Positions 1 to 8,667 of a DNA stretch of 64,000 bases are shown here, in pieces; position 1 is the stretch's first letter; each line of letters starts with the position of its first letter. This DNA is from Paraburkholderia unamae (lineage in GTDB: Bacteria > Pseudomonadota > Gammaproteobacteria > Burkholderiales > Burkholderiaceae): the NCBI RefSeq assembly GCF_003268775.1, contig NZ_QLSU01000013.1, forward strand, positions 62,001-126,000, in the 5' to 3' direction. The position numbers and the translations under genes were made by a program. Under the pieces are notes generated by a model. The model was not told where the DNA came from. It made no database searches and worked only from the letters and a program-made list of their open reading frames with translations.

Positions 1-116
1 CGCTCGGGCATGGCTGGTCCGCGAAGCTCGCGTATTCGCGCGGATTCATCACGCGCGCGGCCGGCGATTATCAGATCGTCACGGTCGCGCTCCAGTATCG
101 CTGGTTCGATCGTTGA
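1..116 (+). CDS. C-terminal fragment of a probable outer-membrane protein
   Basis: An open frame enters from the left edge and ends at TGA 114-116. Only about 37 residues are visible. They show alternating hydrophobic and aromatic residues ending in QYRWFDR, which resembles the last strands of an outer-membrane beta-barrel. The family cannot be named from so little. It converges on pqiC, whose stop lies 12 bases further on. Confidence 0.4.
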   Translation, partial: LGHGWSAKLAYSRGFITRAAGDYQIVTVALQYRWFDR

Positions 117-127
117 GGCGCGACGCC

Positions 128-763
128 TCAGTTCGTCGCGCCGGTCACCGCCGCCCGATCCGCCTGAATGGCGGCGGCAATATCGGCGCTGATGGCGGCG
201 AGCGCGCGGTCGTGCGCGTCGACGAGCGCGCCGTAATCGTGGCTCGCCACGCTCTCGTGTGCCACGGTGCGCCCGAGCGCCGACGCGCGATGACCCGGCG
301 GGCGCACGGCCCACTGCGCTTCGATGGTCACCGAGTCGCCCGGCAAACTGTCAAAGCGCACGATATCCACGCGCACGCGCCACACGGGCGGCGTGGCCAC
401 GCCGAGATCGACCGTCGAAACGCGCGCCGTGCCAAGACGCTGCGCGAGGTCCGCGGCAATGACGCGGCCGATGTCCGACTTCAGCGGCGCGGCCCAGCGC
501 GCGAACTCGTTCATCTGGATCGTGTTGTCGGCATTGCGCGTGACGATCTGCGGCCGGTCGACCATCTCGGGCACGGTCACGGGGCCGACCACGACGTCCA
601 TCGTGACGCCGGTCGCCGCCGGCTGCACCGCAGCCGCCGCGTCGTCCGCGCGCAGCGCATAGAACGTGGGCGACGGCGACGAACACCCGGCGAGTCCCGC
701 GACGGCGCACGCGAGCGCCATCGCCACGAAGCAACCTCTGCGCGTTATCACGATCCGGCTCAC
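128..763 (-). CDS. pqiC: PqiC, outer-membrane lipoprotein of the Pqi lipid-transport system
   Basis: This 211-residue protein begins with a signal peptide and lipobox (LAGC, Cys near residue 27). It matches the ABC-transport auxiliary lipoprotein family (DUF330), with the YALR segment just after the lipid anchor. In the known system PqiC sits in the outer membrane and docks the PqiB tunnel that crosses the periplasm. Its ATG overlaps the pqiB stop by four bases, so the two are translationally coupled. The identification rests on family resemblance and on being last in a pqiABC operon. Confidence 0.9.
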   Translation of the reverse strand: MSRIVITRRGCFVAMALACAVAGLAGCSSPSPTFYALRADDAAAAVQPAATGVTMDVVVGPVTVPEMVDRPQIVTRNADNTIQMNEFARWAAPLKSDIGRVIAADLAQRLGTARVSTVDLGVATPPVWRVRVDIVRFDSLPGDSVTIEAQWAVRPPGHRASALGRTVAHESVASHDYGALVDAHDRALAAISADIAAAIQADRAAVTGATN

Positions 764-2388
764 TGCTTGCCTCCCGGTTTGCCCTGTACCACGGCTTCTG
801 GATGGCGCTCCAGATAATCGGCGAGTATGCGCACGGACGCCGCCGTGCGCGCCAGTTCCTTCATCGCATCGCTCGTGTTCTGCTGAAGCTCCGAGTCTGG
901 CTTGAGCGCGTCGTTGGCGGAGTCGAGCGCCGACTGCGCGGCCGACAGCGTGTCGTGCGCCTGCGGCACGACGTCGTTGCCAAGCCGCGACATCACGTCG
1001 TTTGCGCCCTCCAGCGTACGTTGCGCGCTCTTGCCGATCGCATCGAACGGAATGCCGTTGAGCTTGGCGAGCAGACGCGTGAGCGACTCCTGCAACGACT
1101 GCAACGTGCGCGGCACCGTGGGCAATTCGGGCGGCGTTCTCGCCCAGTCGACCTTGGCCTTGGGCGCGTCCGGGAAAATATCGAACGCGACATAGAGCTG
1201 GCCCGTCAGCGGATTGCCCGAGCGCAACTGGAACCGGAAGCCGTTGGCCACGAGGAAATCGGCAAGCTCGTGCGGCGTGGCGCTGATGCGGCCCGGCGGC
1301 TTGCCGTTGGGCTCCCGTTGATACCGCGACGTGAAGCGCTCGGGATACAGGTTGATTTCCACAGGAATGCTGAACTGTTTCTTCACCGGATCGAAGCGCG
1401 TGTAGATCTTCGTCACTTCGCCCACCACGACGCCGCGGAAATCGACCGGCGCGCCCACGGTCAGGCCGCGCACCGAATCGAAGAAAGTCACGACGTAGGT
1501 GTCGACAATGCGGTCGTGCTCCTTCAGGGAGTCGGCGCGCGTGGCGTACAGCTCGAACTTCGTGTTGGCGTCGGCCTCGGCCACCTCGGTGTCGCTGTCG
1601 GGCGTTTCGAACGCCACGCCGCCAATCAGCAAGGAAACCACCGACTGCGTATTGATCTGCACGCCGTCGGGGCTGAGCGAGACGTCAAGGCCGCTCGCGT
1701 GCCAGAAGCGCGTGTCGCTGCGCACGAACTGATCGTAGGGCGCGTTCACGAACACGTGGAGCGTCACGCCCTTGCCGTCCGGGTCCAGATCGTACGACGC
1801 GATCTGGCCCACTCGCAGGCGGCGGAAGAACACCGGCGAGCCAACGTCGAGCGAGCCCATGTTCATGCTCTTGAGCACGAACTCGCGCCCCGGAATGTCG
1901 CTCGGGAATACAGGCGGCACTTCGAGGCCCACGAAGTCGCGCCGCCCCTTGTTCGAGTTGCCTTCGTCCATGCCCACATAGGACCCGGAAAGCAGCGTGC
2001 TCAGGCCCGAAACGGTGCCGCCGGAAATGCGCGGGCGCACCACCCAGAAGCGCGTATTGTCGACCAGCATGCTCGACGCGTCCTTCACGAGTTCGCCCGT
2101 CGCGATCACGCGCTTGTGGTCGGGCGAGAGCGTCACCGACTTCACCACGCCGATATCGACGTCCTTGTACTTGATCTTCGTCTTGCCGGCTTCGAGGCCG
2201 TCGCCGGTCTTGAAGCTGATGGTCACGGTCGGCCCTTCCTCCAGCACCGCCTTCGCCGCGAGCCAGCCGCCGATCAGCACCGCGACGATCGGCACGAGCC
2301 AGACGATCTGCATGCGCCAGCGCGAACCCGGCACGGGCTTCGCCTCCGGCAGTTGCGGCAAGCCGCTGTCGTTACCCGGATCAGCCAT
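760..2388 (-). CDS. pqiB: PqiB, MCE-domain periplasm-spanning lipid-transport protein
   Basis: The protein has 542 residues, the usual length for PqiB. It has an N-terminal membrane anchor (about 26-48), then three MCE/MlaD domains (roughly 45-140, 160-270 and 290-400). A helical C-terminal region (about 415-520) would form the needle. MCE proteins of this type assemble into hexameric tubes that carry phospholipid between inner and outer membranes. The start overlaps the end of pqiA by eight bases and the stop overlaps pqiC by four, so the operon is tightly packed. Confidence 0.95.
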   Translation of the reverse strand: MADPGNDSGLPQLPEAKPVPGSRWRMQIVWLVPIVAVLIGGWLAAKAVLEEGPTVTISFKTGDGLEAGKTKIKYKDVDIGVVKSVTLSPDHKRVIATGELVKDASSMLVDNTRFWVVRPRISGGTVSGLSTLLSGSYVGMDEGNSNKGRRDFVGLEVPPVFPSDIPGREFVLKSMNMGSLDVGSPVFFRRLRVGQIASYDLDPDGKGVTLHVFVNAPYDQFVRSDTRFWHASGLDVSLSPDGVQINTQSVVSLLIGGVAFETPDSDTEVAEADANTKFELYATRADSLKEHDRIVDTYVVTFFDSVRGLTVGAPVDFRGVVVGEVTKIYTRFDPVKKQFSIPVEINLYPERFTSRYQREPNGKPPGRISATPHELADFLVANGFRFQLRSGNPLTGQLYVAFDIFPDAPKAKVDWARTPPELPTVPRTLQSLQESLTRLLAKLNGIPFDAIGKSAQRTLEGANDVMSRLGNDVVPQAHDTLSAAQSALDSANDALKPDSELQQNTSDAMKELARTAASVRILADYLERHPEAVVQGKPGGKQ

Positions 2389-3679
2389 CTTCGTGCTCCA
2401 GGGCGTCCCAGATGAGACGCGGATCGAACATGTTCGCGGCGAACATCGTGAGGATCACCACGGCGCCGAACGCAATCGCGGCGGGACCCGCCTTGATGGT
2501 CGCGAGCGCATTGAACTGCACGAGCGCGACGAGCATCGTGATCACATAAATGTCGAGCATCGACCAGCGCCCGACCAGCTCGATGAGCCGGTAGATGCGG
2601 GTGCGTTGCTCGGGCAGCCATTTCCAGCGGCGCTGCGTCGTCCAGGCCAGGTACGACAGCCCGAGGATCTTGACCATGGGCACCGCCACGCTCGCGATGA
2701 ACACGAGCAGCGCGAGCGGCCACGACCCGGACACCCACAGGTACACAACGCCGCTCATGATCGTGTCCTTCTGCGAGCCGAACAGCGAACTCGTGTCCAT
2801 GACCGGCAGCACGTTGGCGGGCACGTACAGCACAACCGCGGCTGCAAGGAACGCCCAGGTGCGCGAGAGGCTTGCGACCTTGCGCAGATGCATCGCGCTG
2901 CCGCAGCGCGGACACGTCACCGCATGCGCGGCCGCAGGCATGCGCGCGAGCAGCCCGCACGCGTGACAGCGCGCGATACCGCATGCGGCGCCGGTGAGCG
3001 CGCCCGCGTGGCCGCTTCGGCGCGCGCGAAGTGATCCGGACTCCTCAGGTAGCTCGGGCGCACCCGCGAGCAGCGGCTCACCGGCTACGCGCGACCAGAA
3101 CTGCCGCGCGTCGAACGCCGCACTCGCACCGGCGAGCACCAGCATGAGCGCGCCGAACGACCACAGCGCCACGCCCGGCACGACCGTCGCAATATGCGAC
3201 AGCTTCACCAGCGCGACCAGCAGCCCGAGTATCAGCACCTCGGTCATGCCCCAGGGGCGCGCGGCGTACATGGTGCGAAACAGCAGCGGTGCGGGCCACG
3301 GCTTGCGGTTCGTCGCGAGCGGCACGAGGAGCGCGAGCAGGCACACGATCTGCATGGCCGGCATGAAGATCGTGGTGGCGAACACGAGCGCCGCGATGGG
3401 CCACATGCCGTCGAGATAGAGGATCTCGACCGAATGCCAGAGCGTCGTGCGCACGACATTGCCGTTGACCGCGAGCCCGACGATCGGATAGAGATTGGAG
3501 ATCATGAACAGCACGAGCGCGCCGAGCGCGAAGGCGAGCGCACGCGCAAGGCTTTCCGGGAGATCGCGTTCCAGTTCGGCGCCGCAGCGCAGGCAACGCA
3601 GCACGCCGCCGGGCGGGCACGATGCGCCGCGCTGCATGAGGTCGCAGTCGTGGCACACGAGCAGTTCCGGGCGCTTCAT
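2381..3679 (-). CDS. pqiA: PqiA, inner-membrane component of the Pqi system
   Basis: The protein has 432 residues and two PqiA domains, each preceded by a zinc-ribbon-like pair of CxxC motifs. The first has C9xxC12 and C29xxC32; the second opens with CHACG and ends CPRCG near the middle of the protein. About eight membrane helices are visible. I chose the ATG at 3679 over one eight codons upstream because a clear GGAGGTG lies just before it. It heads the pqiABC operon. A palindromic site at 3841-3858 lies 162 bases upstream and may control it. Confidence 0.93.
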   Translation of the reverse strand: MKRPELLVCHDCDLMQRGASCPPGGVLRCLRCGAELERDLPESLARALAFALGALVLFMISNLYPIVGLAVNGNVVRTTLWHSVEILYLDGMWPIAALVFATTIFMPAMQIVCLLALLVPLATNRKPWPAPLLFRTMYAARPWGMTEVLILGLLVALVKLSHIATVVPGVALWSFGALMLVLAGASAAFDARQFWSRVAGEPLLAGAPELPEESGSLRARRSGHAGALTGAACGIARCHACGLLARMPAAAHAVTCPRCGSAMHLRKVASLSRTWAFLAAAVVLYVPANVLPVMDTSSLFGSQKDTIMSGVVYLWVSGSWPLALLVFIASVAVPMVKILGLSYLAWTTQRRWKWLPEQRTRIYRLIELVGRWSMLDIYVITMLVALVQFNALATIKAGPAAIAFGAVVILTMFAANMFDPRLIWDALEHEDG

Positions 3680-3840
3680 TGCGGCACCTCCACGGCGGCG
3701 CATGAGAGGGCGCCGTCACACCGCGGCGGCGAAGCCGCGGCGTGTACATCGAAGCCTGGGCGAATGGCATCCATGGGCGGGACTCACATCGCTTGAACCT
3801 GCACTGAAACCCAGTATGACCACGCGTGTTGCGGCGAACA

Positions 3841-3858
3841 ATCGGACTTTGGTCCGAT
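3841..3858. promoter_or_regulatory. Perfect palindrome ATCGGAC-N4-GTCCGAT upstream of pqiABC
   Basis: Seven-base arms with a four-base spacer (TTTG) form a perfect inverted repeat. It lies between pqiA and the 3' end of the receiver gene, 162 bases before the pqiA start. Two close relatives lie at 5885-5902 and 6569-6586. The half-sites resemble those bound by NarL/FixJ-type response regulators, but the binding protein is unknown. Confidence 0.6.
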
Positions 3859-3950
3859 CCATTCGCTTGCACACGCCTTCGCGCCGGCGCATAGGCGTGC
3901 ATTCGCGTTTGTCTTCGCGTTCGCATTCAGGTTCGGGCAACAGCGAAGGT

Positions 3951-4337
3951 TCACGGTACGGGCGGCACGCCAAGAACCCCGTGCACGGCGCCGATAAGCG
4001 CGGAGTCGTCGAACGGCTTGCGCAGATACGCCACCGCGCCCGCCGCCTGCGCCTGCGAGCGCACGCGCGCGTCGTCGTGGGCCGTGATCACGATGCACGG
4101 CAAGCCGCTGCCGCCCAGGCGGTGCTGCACCTCGAGACCGTTCAGACCAGGCATCTGGATGTCGAGCACGACGCAGGCGGGCGCGTAAGGCGGCGTGGCC
4201 GCCAGGGCATCGAGAAACGCCTCGCCGCTCGTGAACACCTCCGAATCGATGCCGACCGATCGCAGGAGGCGCTGGATCGCTCGACCGACCGATACTTCGT
4301 CGTCGACGACCGCCACGGATCGCGTCACGTTGTTCAT
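3951..4337 (-). CDS. Single-domain response regulator (receiver only)
   Basis: This 128-residue protein is a complete CheY-like receiver with no output domain. The acidic pair is at D12-D13, the phospho-acceptor D59 is in VVLDIQMPG, the switch Thr is in ITAHD, and the conserved Lys is in LRKPF. The sequence is closest in style to FixJ-family receivers. The frame ends soon after the last receiver helix, so there is no DNA-binding domain. It may act through a partner protein or as a phosphate sink. No histidine kinase is visible nearby. Confidence 0.9.
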   Translation of the reverse strand: MNNVTRSVAVVDDEVSVGRAIQRLLRSVGIDSEVFTSGEAFLDALAATPPYAPACVVLDIQMPGLNGLEVQHRLGGSGLPCIVITAHDDARVRSQAQAAGAVAYLRKPFDDSALIGAVHGVLGVPPVP

Positions 4338-4377
4338 TGGCTGTGCGTCCCGTTACCGATGAAAACAGGCAGACCGG

Positions 4378-4394
4378 CTTCGCGGTACGCGAAG
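4378..4394. repeat. Inverted repeat CTTCGCG-gta-CGCGAAG
   Basis: A perfect seven-base inverted repeat with a three-base spacer sits about 40 bases before the start of the receiver gene and past the stop of 4438-5028. It could be a weak hairpin terminator of the upstream gene or an operator. There is no T-tract, so terminator function is doubtful. Confidence 0.4.
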
Positions 4395-4437
4395 ACCGGC
4401 GTGCCCGATGCGCGTCGCAAACGCCCCCCATGCGCGG

Positions 4438-5028
4438 CTACTTGTGCTGTGCGGGTTTGACGGATACGGCGAACGCTTCCGTATACACGGCCTCGACCTG
4501 ATCGCCAACCTGTACGTTTGCAAGCTGCTCGGGATCCTCGACCTTCAGGTCCATTTTCCCGCCCTCGGGGCCTTGCAAGGTGACGGTTTTCGTTTTCTGA
4601 TTGACGGCCACGACGTTCGCCGTGACCTTCACCTCGCGCCCCACCGTACCGCCGGGTTTCGCGCCGCTTGCCGCGCGCTCCATCGACGGGGTCTCCTGCA
4701 TCGATGTCTCGCCCCCGCCGCCCTTCTTCAGGCTCAGCGTGAGCGCCTCCTTGTAGGTCATGTTCACAACGTCGCCAACTTTCAGTTGATCGAAGTTCCG
4801 GACCTCGGGTCCGAGCTGCACTTCGACCAGCTTGCCGTCATGCCGCTTGAGCGTGACGGTGCGTGTGTCGGCATCGATCTTGTCGATGGTGGCCGTGACC
4901 TTGTGCATGCCGGACACAGTGGCCTTGCCCGGCTCATGCGTCACATTCGCGGTGGTCTGCCCCTGGGCCACGGCGAGTTGCGCCGCGGCGAGAATCGCTG
5001 CTGAAACTACCCACTTGACGTACGACAT
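4438..5028 (-). CDS. Secreted protein of unknown function with a duplicated domain
   Basis: The protein has 196 residues. The ATG at 5028 is preferred over 5040 because GGAGAG is well placed before it. A signal peptide (to about residue 21, AVAQ) is followed by two copies of a roughly 55-residue unit. Each copy runs KVTA-I/V, then KTVTL or RTVTL, then QLKVGD or NVQVGD, then Y-EA-A/T-x-S, with a Gly/Ser/Pro-rich linker between them. This looks like an internal duplication of a small beta-barrel (OB- or SH3-like). I do not recognise a named family and infer a periplasmic role only from the signal. Confidence 0.75.
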   Translation of the reverse strand: MSYVKWVVSAAILAAAQLAVAQGQTTANVTHEPGKATVSGMHKVTATIDKIDADTRTVTLKRHDGKLVEVQLGPEVRNFDQLKVGDVVNMTYKEALTLSLKKGGGGETSMQETPSMERAASGAKPGGTVGREVKVTANVVAVNQKTKTVTLQGPEGGKMDLKVEDPEQLANVQVGDQVEAVYTEAFAVSVKPAQHK

Positions 5029-5146
5029 CACGCTCTCCATTCAGACATCGACGCCTCGCAGGTGCGCAGCGGCCGCGCGATGCGCGCCCGGGCGTCGCAT
5101 GGCGCGGCATCGGGCGATGCCGCGGTTGCGCTTCACAGGCCACGCT

Positions 5147-5725
5147 TCACAGGTTGAGCTTCGTGACCTTCGTGCCGGCGAGCGAGGCGTCCGCCATCAG
5201 GCCGGTATTGGTCATCACGATCACTTCGACCGGCGCGGTCGCCGTTCTCGTGTCGATCGAGCCGTTCGCCCCGACCTTCACGATCGAGACGGCGACGTCG
5301 CCGCCAACCGACCAGCCCGCGGAACTGCGGAAATTGTTCAGCGAGTCCTGAGTCATGAAGAGGAAGATCACTGCGGTGGACTGCGCGCCGGCCTGAAAAC
5401 CGAACGACGCCGCCGCCGTGCTGTAGTAGCCGACGGTCGCGCCGCCCACGCGCAGCGCGCCTTCCCCATATGCCGCGCCGGCAATGAAGGCCGCTTTCAC
5501 CACGGACGGAAACACAAGCACGCCTTGCGCCTTGGAAACCAGTTCCTGCGAACCGCCGACCATGCCGAACAGTCGCTTCAACGTGCCGTCCACCGCCGCG
5601 TCGATCTCCTGGCGTTTGGACGCGTCGGTCTCGCTGCTCTTGCCGCTGCCCGTGGTCATGCTGCAACCCGCGGCGGTCAGCCCCGCCGCCGCGGCCGTCG
5701 TAAGCACAAAAATCCGTCGCTTCAT
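5147..5725 (-). CDS. SYLF-domain (YSC84-like) lipoprotein
   Basis: The protein has 192 residues, with a lipobox LTAAGC and then a SYLF/Ysc84 domain that fills the rest. I recognise the KAQGVLVFPSVVKA segment, the glycine-rich YGEGAL/VGGATVGYY stretch and the GFQAGAQS stretch. SYLF domains bind lipids, and bacterial members are envelope lipoproteins often linked to stress. The start at 5725 has GGAGG upstream; a longer reading frame to 5788 lacks such a site. A motif related to the pqiA palindrome lies 160 bases upstream at 5885-5902. Confidence 0.88.
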   Translation of the reverse strand: MKRRIFVLTTAAAAGLTAAGCSMTTGSGKSSETDASKRQEIDAAVDGTLKRLFGMVGGSQELVSKAQGVLVFPSVVKAAFIAGAAYGEGALRVGGATVGYYSTAAASFGFQAGAQSTAVIFLFMTQDSLNNFRSSAGWSVGGDVAVSIVKVGANGSIDTRTATAPVEVIVMTNTGLMADASLAGTKVTKLNL

Positions 5726-5884
5726 TATCGTCCTCCGTTGATTTTCCAGGCCCGGACCCGGCACGCTTGCAAGCGGGTCAAACGTCACGTACTACGAAAC
5801 GTTTCACACTCATCCAACGACGTCGGCGTGAGCCGCGCTGCTTACCTTACGGCATCATGGTGTCAGACGGGCCGCACGGGACAA

Positions 5885-5902
5885 ATCGGACCTTGGTCTT
5901 AC
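5885..5902. promoter_or_regulatory. Second copy of the ATCGGAC-N4-GTC motif, upstream of the SYLF gene
   Basis: ATCGGAC-cTTG-GTCTTAC matches the palindrome at 3841-3858 in its whole left arm and in the centre, and differs at the right end. It lies 160 bases before the SYLF start, almost the same distance as the first copy has to pqiA. Confidence 0.55.
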
Positions 5903-5910
5903 GCCCGGCG

Positions 5911-6384
5911 CTATTTGATGGTGTAGCCGCGACCTTCCATGCATGCGGAGAACGCGCGGTTGAACGTGTCCATCGCCCCCTGCGTCTGAGCCTGGCTGTT
6001 GGCCTGGTTCGCGCGCCGGTTCTGCCGCGCCCGCGAGCCGCCCACCATCGTTCCGGCCGCCGCGCCGACTGCCGCGCCCTTGCCCGCATCGCCCGTAATC
6101 GCGCCGATCACGGCGCCGCCCGCCGCGCCGCGCGCCGCACCCTGCACGCGCTCGCCACCGCCCACGGCCGGCCCCGAAGGCGGCGGCGGCGTCGATGCGA
6201 CCTTCGCCGGGTCGATGCCGGTGTTGTTCTTCGCCCACGAGTAACACGCCGATTCGTCCGAATGCTGTTGCTGCGCGCTTTGTCCCTTTGCGGGATACGC
6301 TATCGGCGTTGCCTGCACGACGGTGGCGAACAGCAAGGCGGCGGCGCACAATGCGCCGGTGCGTCTATTTATATAGGCATCCAT
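5911..6384 (-). CDS. Glycine-zipper envelope protein
   Basis: This 157-residue protein has a signal peptide (cleavage near VVQA), a short Cys-containing segment (SACYSWA) and a Pro-rich stretch. A glycine-zipper region then follows, with repeated GAAxGAxxG spacing from roughly residue 80 to 120. It ends in a conserved-looking AFSACMEGRGY segment. Such proteins insert in or associate with the outer membrane. The ATG at 6384 has AGGAG seven bases before it, so the 51 codons upstream in the same frame are not needed. Confidence 0.8.
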   Translation of the reverse strand: MDAYINRRTGALCAAALLFATVVQATPIAYPAKGQSAQQQHSDESACYSWAKNNTGIDPAKVASTPPPPSGPAVGGGERVQGAARGAAGGAVIGAITGDAGKGAAVGAAAGTMVGGSRARQNRRANQANSQAQTQGAMDTFNRAFSACMEGRGYTIK

Positions 6385-6568
6385 ATCAACTCCTTGTCCG
6401 CATGCTCGTGCACGCCGATCCTGCCTGCGGCTGTCGACGGGAAGTTGGGAAACGACACGCGCCGCCGGGCAACCGCATGAGGCCGGGCAAGCGCCCAACC
6501 GGCGGCTGTCCGCGAGGGTGTCTGCGACGTTGTCCATTCAATCATGGGCGGTGCTCGCAACGATGGCT

Positions 6569-6586
6569 ATCGGACTATGGTCCTAC
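6569..6586. promoter_or_regulatory. Third copy of the ATCGGAC-N4-GTCC motif in a divergent promoter region
   Basis: ATCGGAC-TATG-GTCCTAC lies in the 386-base gap between the glycine-zipper gene (start 6384) and the EAL gene (start 6771), about 185 bases from each. It could serve either or both. I see nothing else distinctive in this gap. Confidence 0.55.
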
Positions 6587-6770
6587 CGCTCGCCGCGCTC
6601 ATACGTTTGCAAATGCCCGCGCGCGCCGCGCCTCACCTGGCGTTTTCCCCGTTCGTCGCGGGCAGCGCTTTCAGGAGGCCTATACTGCGAGTCGGACACC
6701 CGACTCACCTTGCGCGAGCGCGGTGTCATGTGGTGCCTCCGTCGACGTCACACGCCTTCGGGTTCGCGAG

Positions 6771-8363
6771 ATGATTACCAGACTCACCCTCGTTTCGGCC
6801 TCGATCGCGTTGGGCTGTCTCGCGACGATCGCGCCCGTGCTGACCAGCATCTATGTCGCCGACGAAGACGCCGAGCGTCGCGACGAGGCCGAGCTGCGCG
6901 AGTTCGCGGGGAAGGCGGTCATGCGCGCGGACCTCGTCACGTACCAGGCGTTTGGCGCGTTGGCCGATCTGGAACGCGCGCCGGGCGCGGCCTGCTCGCC
7001 AGGCAACCTGGCGGAGGCGGCGCGGGTCATTTTCAACTACCGCTACGTACAGGACGCCGGCAATTACGGCAACGGCCAATACCTCTGCTCACCGCTGCTT
7101 GGCGACGTGCGCTCGCAAGACCTCACGCTGCCGCCGCCGGACTTCCGCAGCAACGACGGCTACTTCGTGTGGTTCCATCAAAGGAATCCGCTGAGCGATA
7201 TTCGCGAGGATGTGCAGATCGGCCGCAACGGACACTACGTGTCGATCGATCCCGGCTCCTACGTCGACCTGATCGACCCGGCAAGGCGCCCCATTGGCGT
7301 GCTGAACATCGACACGAACACCGTGATCGCCGTGTCGCCAGGCACCGACCCCGACGAAATGCTCAATGCCTGGAAACAGGGCGGCAAGGTGCAGAGCGAC
7401 CAGTGGCACTACGCGGTGGCCCGCTCCGCCACGCGCCCCCTCGGTGTCGTGGTCAAATCTCCGCGCAGCAGTCTCGTGAACAACTGGCCGAAGCTGCTCT
7501 TTATGTGGCTGTCTATCGGTGTGATCAGCGGCGCGGCCGTGGGCTGGCTGATGTTCAAACGCATTTCGCGGCAACTCTCTTTTCCCGCCACGCTCGAATG
7601 GGCCATTGCACGAAAAAAGATCGACGTGGCCTTTCAGCCCATCGTCCGGCTTGCCGACAACGAGTGCACCGGCGTCGAGGCGCTGGTGCGCTGGACCCTG
7701 AACGGGCGCGTCATATCACCGGAAGTCTTCGTGACCGTCGCCGAAGAAAATCGCCTGATCCAGCCGCTCACCGATCTCGTCCTCGAAAAGACCCTGGCGC
7801 AACTGGGCGGCTGGCTGCATTCGAACCCGGCGTTTTATGTCTCGATCAACTTGAGCAGCGAGGACTTGCGCAGCGACCGCTTTCTCAACAAGCTCACCGC
7901 CGCCCTCAAAGGCACGGGCATCGCGCCCTCGCAAGTGCGCATCGAAGCCACCGAGCGCAGCTTCATGCATGCGGACGCGACGCGCGGCATTATCGCGTCG
8001 TTCCGGGCAGCCGGGCACCCGGTGTATATCGACGACTTCGGCACCGGCTATTCGAGCCTTTCGTATCTGCAAAGCTTCCGCATCGACGTGCTGAAGATCG
8101 ACAAGTCATTCGTCGACACGATCGCGCAGGACACGGCGTCCAGCGTCGTCGCGCCGCATATCATCGCGATGGCGCACGAGCTGGGTCTGGAGGTCGTTGC
8201 TGAAGGCGTGGAGTCTGCCTCACAGGTCGCGTGGCTCATCGACAAAGACGTGCAATACGGGCAAGGCTGGTTCTTCGCGAAGGCCATGCCCGCCCACGAG
8301 CTTTTCACGTGGCTGCGCACGCGGCACGCGCCGAAGGCGGCGGCCGGTGTGCCCTTGCTTTAG
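6771..8363 (+). CDS. CSS-motif EAL-domain c-di-GMP phosphodiesterase
   Basis: The protein has 530 residues. An N-terminal membrane segment (about 5-25) and a periplasmic CSS-type sensor domain (about 26-245, with Cys in ACSPGN and LCSPLL) precede a second membrane segment (about 245-265) and an EAL domain (about 270-520). The catalytic set looks complete: EALVRW, the Asn of INLSS, the Glu of IEATER, DDFGTG, LKIDKSF and AEGVES. It should therefore hydrolyse c-di-GMP under periplasmic redox or Dsb control, as known for CSS-EAL proteins. The start at 6771 places the signal anchor at the N terminus; the long upstream open frame is spurious. Confidence 0.93.
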   Translation: MITRLTLVSASIALGCLATIAPVLTSIYVADEDAERRDEAELREFAGKAVMRADLVTYQAFGALADLERAPGAACSPGNLAEAARVIFNYRYVQDAGNYGNGQYLCSPLLGDVRSQDLTLPPPDFRSNDGYFVWFHQRNPLSDIREDVQIGRNGHYVSIDPGSYVDLIDPARRPIGVLNIDTNTVIAVSPGTDPDEMLNAWKQGGKVQSDQWHYAVARSATRPLGVVVKSPRSSLVNNWPKLLFMWLSIGVISGAAVGWLMFKRISRQLSFPATLEWAIARKKIDVAFQPIVRLADNECTGVEALVRWTLNGRVISPEVFVTVAEENRLIQPLTDLVLEKTLAQLGGWLHSNPAFYVSINLSSEDLRSDRFLNKLTAALKGTGIAPSQVRIEATERSFMHADATRGIIASFRAAGHPVYIDDFGTGYSSLSYLQSFRIDVLKIDKSFVDTIAQDTASSVVAPHIIAMAHELGLEVVAEGVESASQVAWLIDKDVQYGQGWFFAKAMPAHELFTWLRTRHAPKAAAGVPLL

Positions 8364-8385
8364 CGGCAGCGCCGCCTGCCGTACT

Positions 8386-8667
8386 TCACCCCGCGGGGAA
8401 GCGCCGCGCGCACATGATCAGGAGTCCATAGACGATGCCGGCGGCCAGGCTCGTGCAGCCGCTGTACCAGACCAGACCGAGCGCCCACCCCTTTGCGCTC
8501 ACCGCCAGCCACAAGGCGGCCAGCAAGCCGCACCAGCCGAAGCCGCGTAGCGCGCGTGTCGCCGCCGCGGAAAGCGGGGCGTCGAACAGCGTTTGCTGAT
8601 GACGCTCCATGGCGAGCGCGAGGCACGCGAACGCGGGCACGCATAGCAACAGGGCAGCGAGCGCCAT
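8386..8667 (-). CDS. DUF3325 small membrane protein, iron-uptake operon
   Basis: A 93-residue protein of three predicted membrane helices, ending CARRFPAG. It fits the DUF3325 family found at the end of PepSY/DUF3649 iron-siderophore operons. Its ATG overlaps the TGA of the PepSY gene (ATGA), so the two are translationally coupled. Function at residue level is unknown. Confidence 0.8.
   Translation of the reverse strand: MALAALLLCVPAFACLALAMERHQQTLFDAPLSAAATRALRGFGWCGLLAALWLAVSAKGWALGLVWYSGCTSLAAGIVYGLLIMCARRFPAG

Noticed and set aside
802..2415. 537-codon plus-strand frame across pqiB
   Set aside because: pqiB on the other strand has clear MCE domains; this frame is Arg/His-rich antisense.
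6195..6770. 192-codon N-terminal extension of the EAL protein
   Set aside because: It is Arg/Pro-rich without domain, crosses the promoter region and would bury the signal anchor that begins at 6771.
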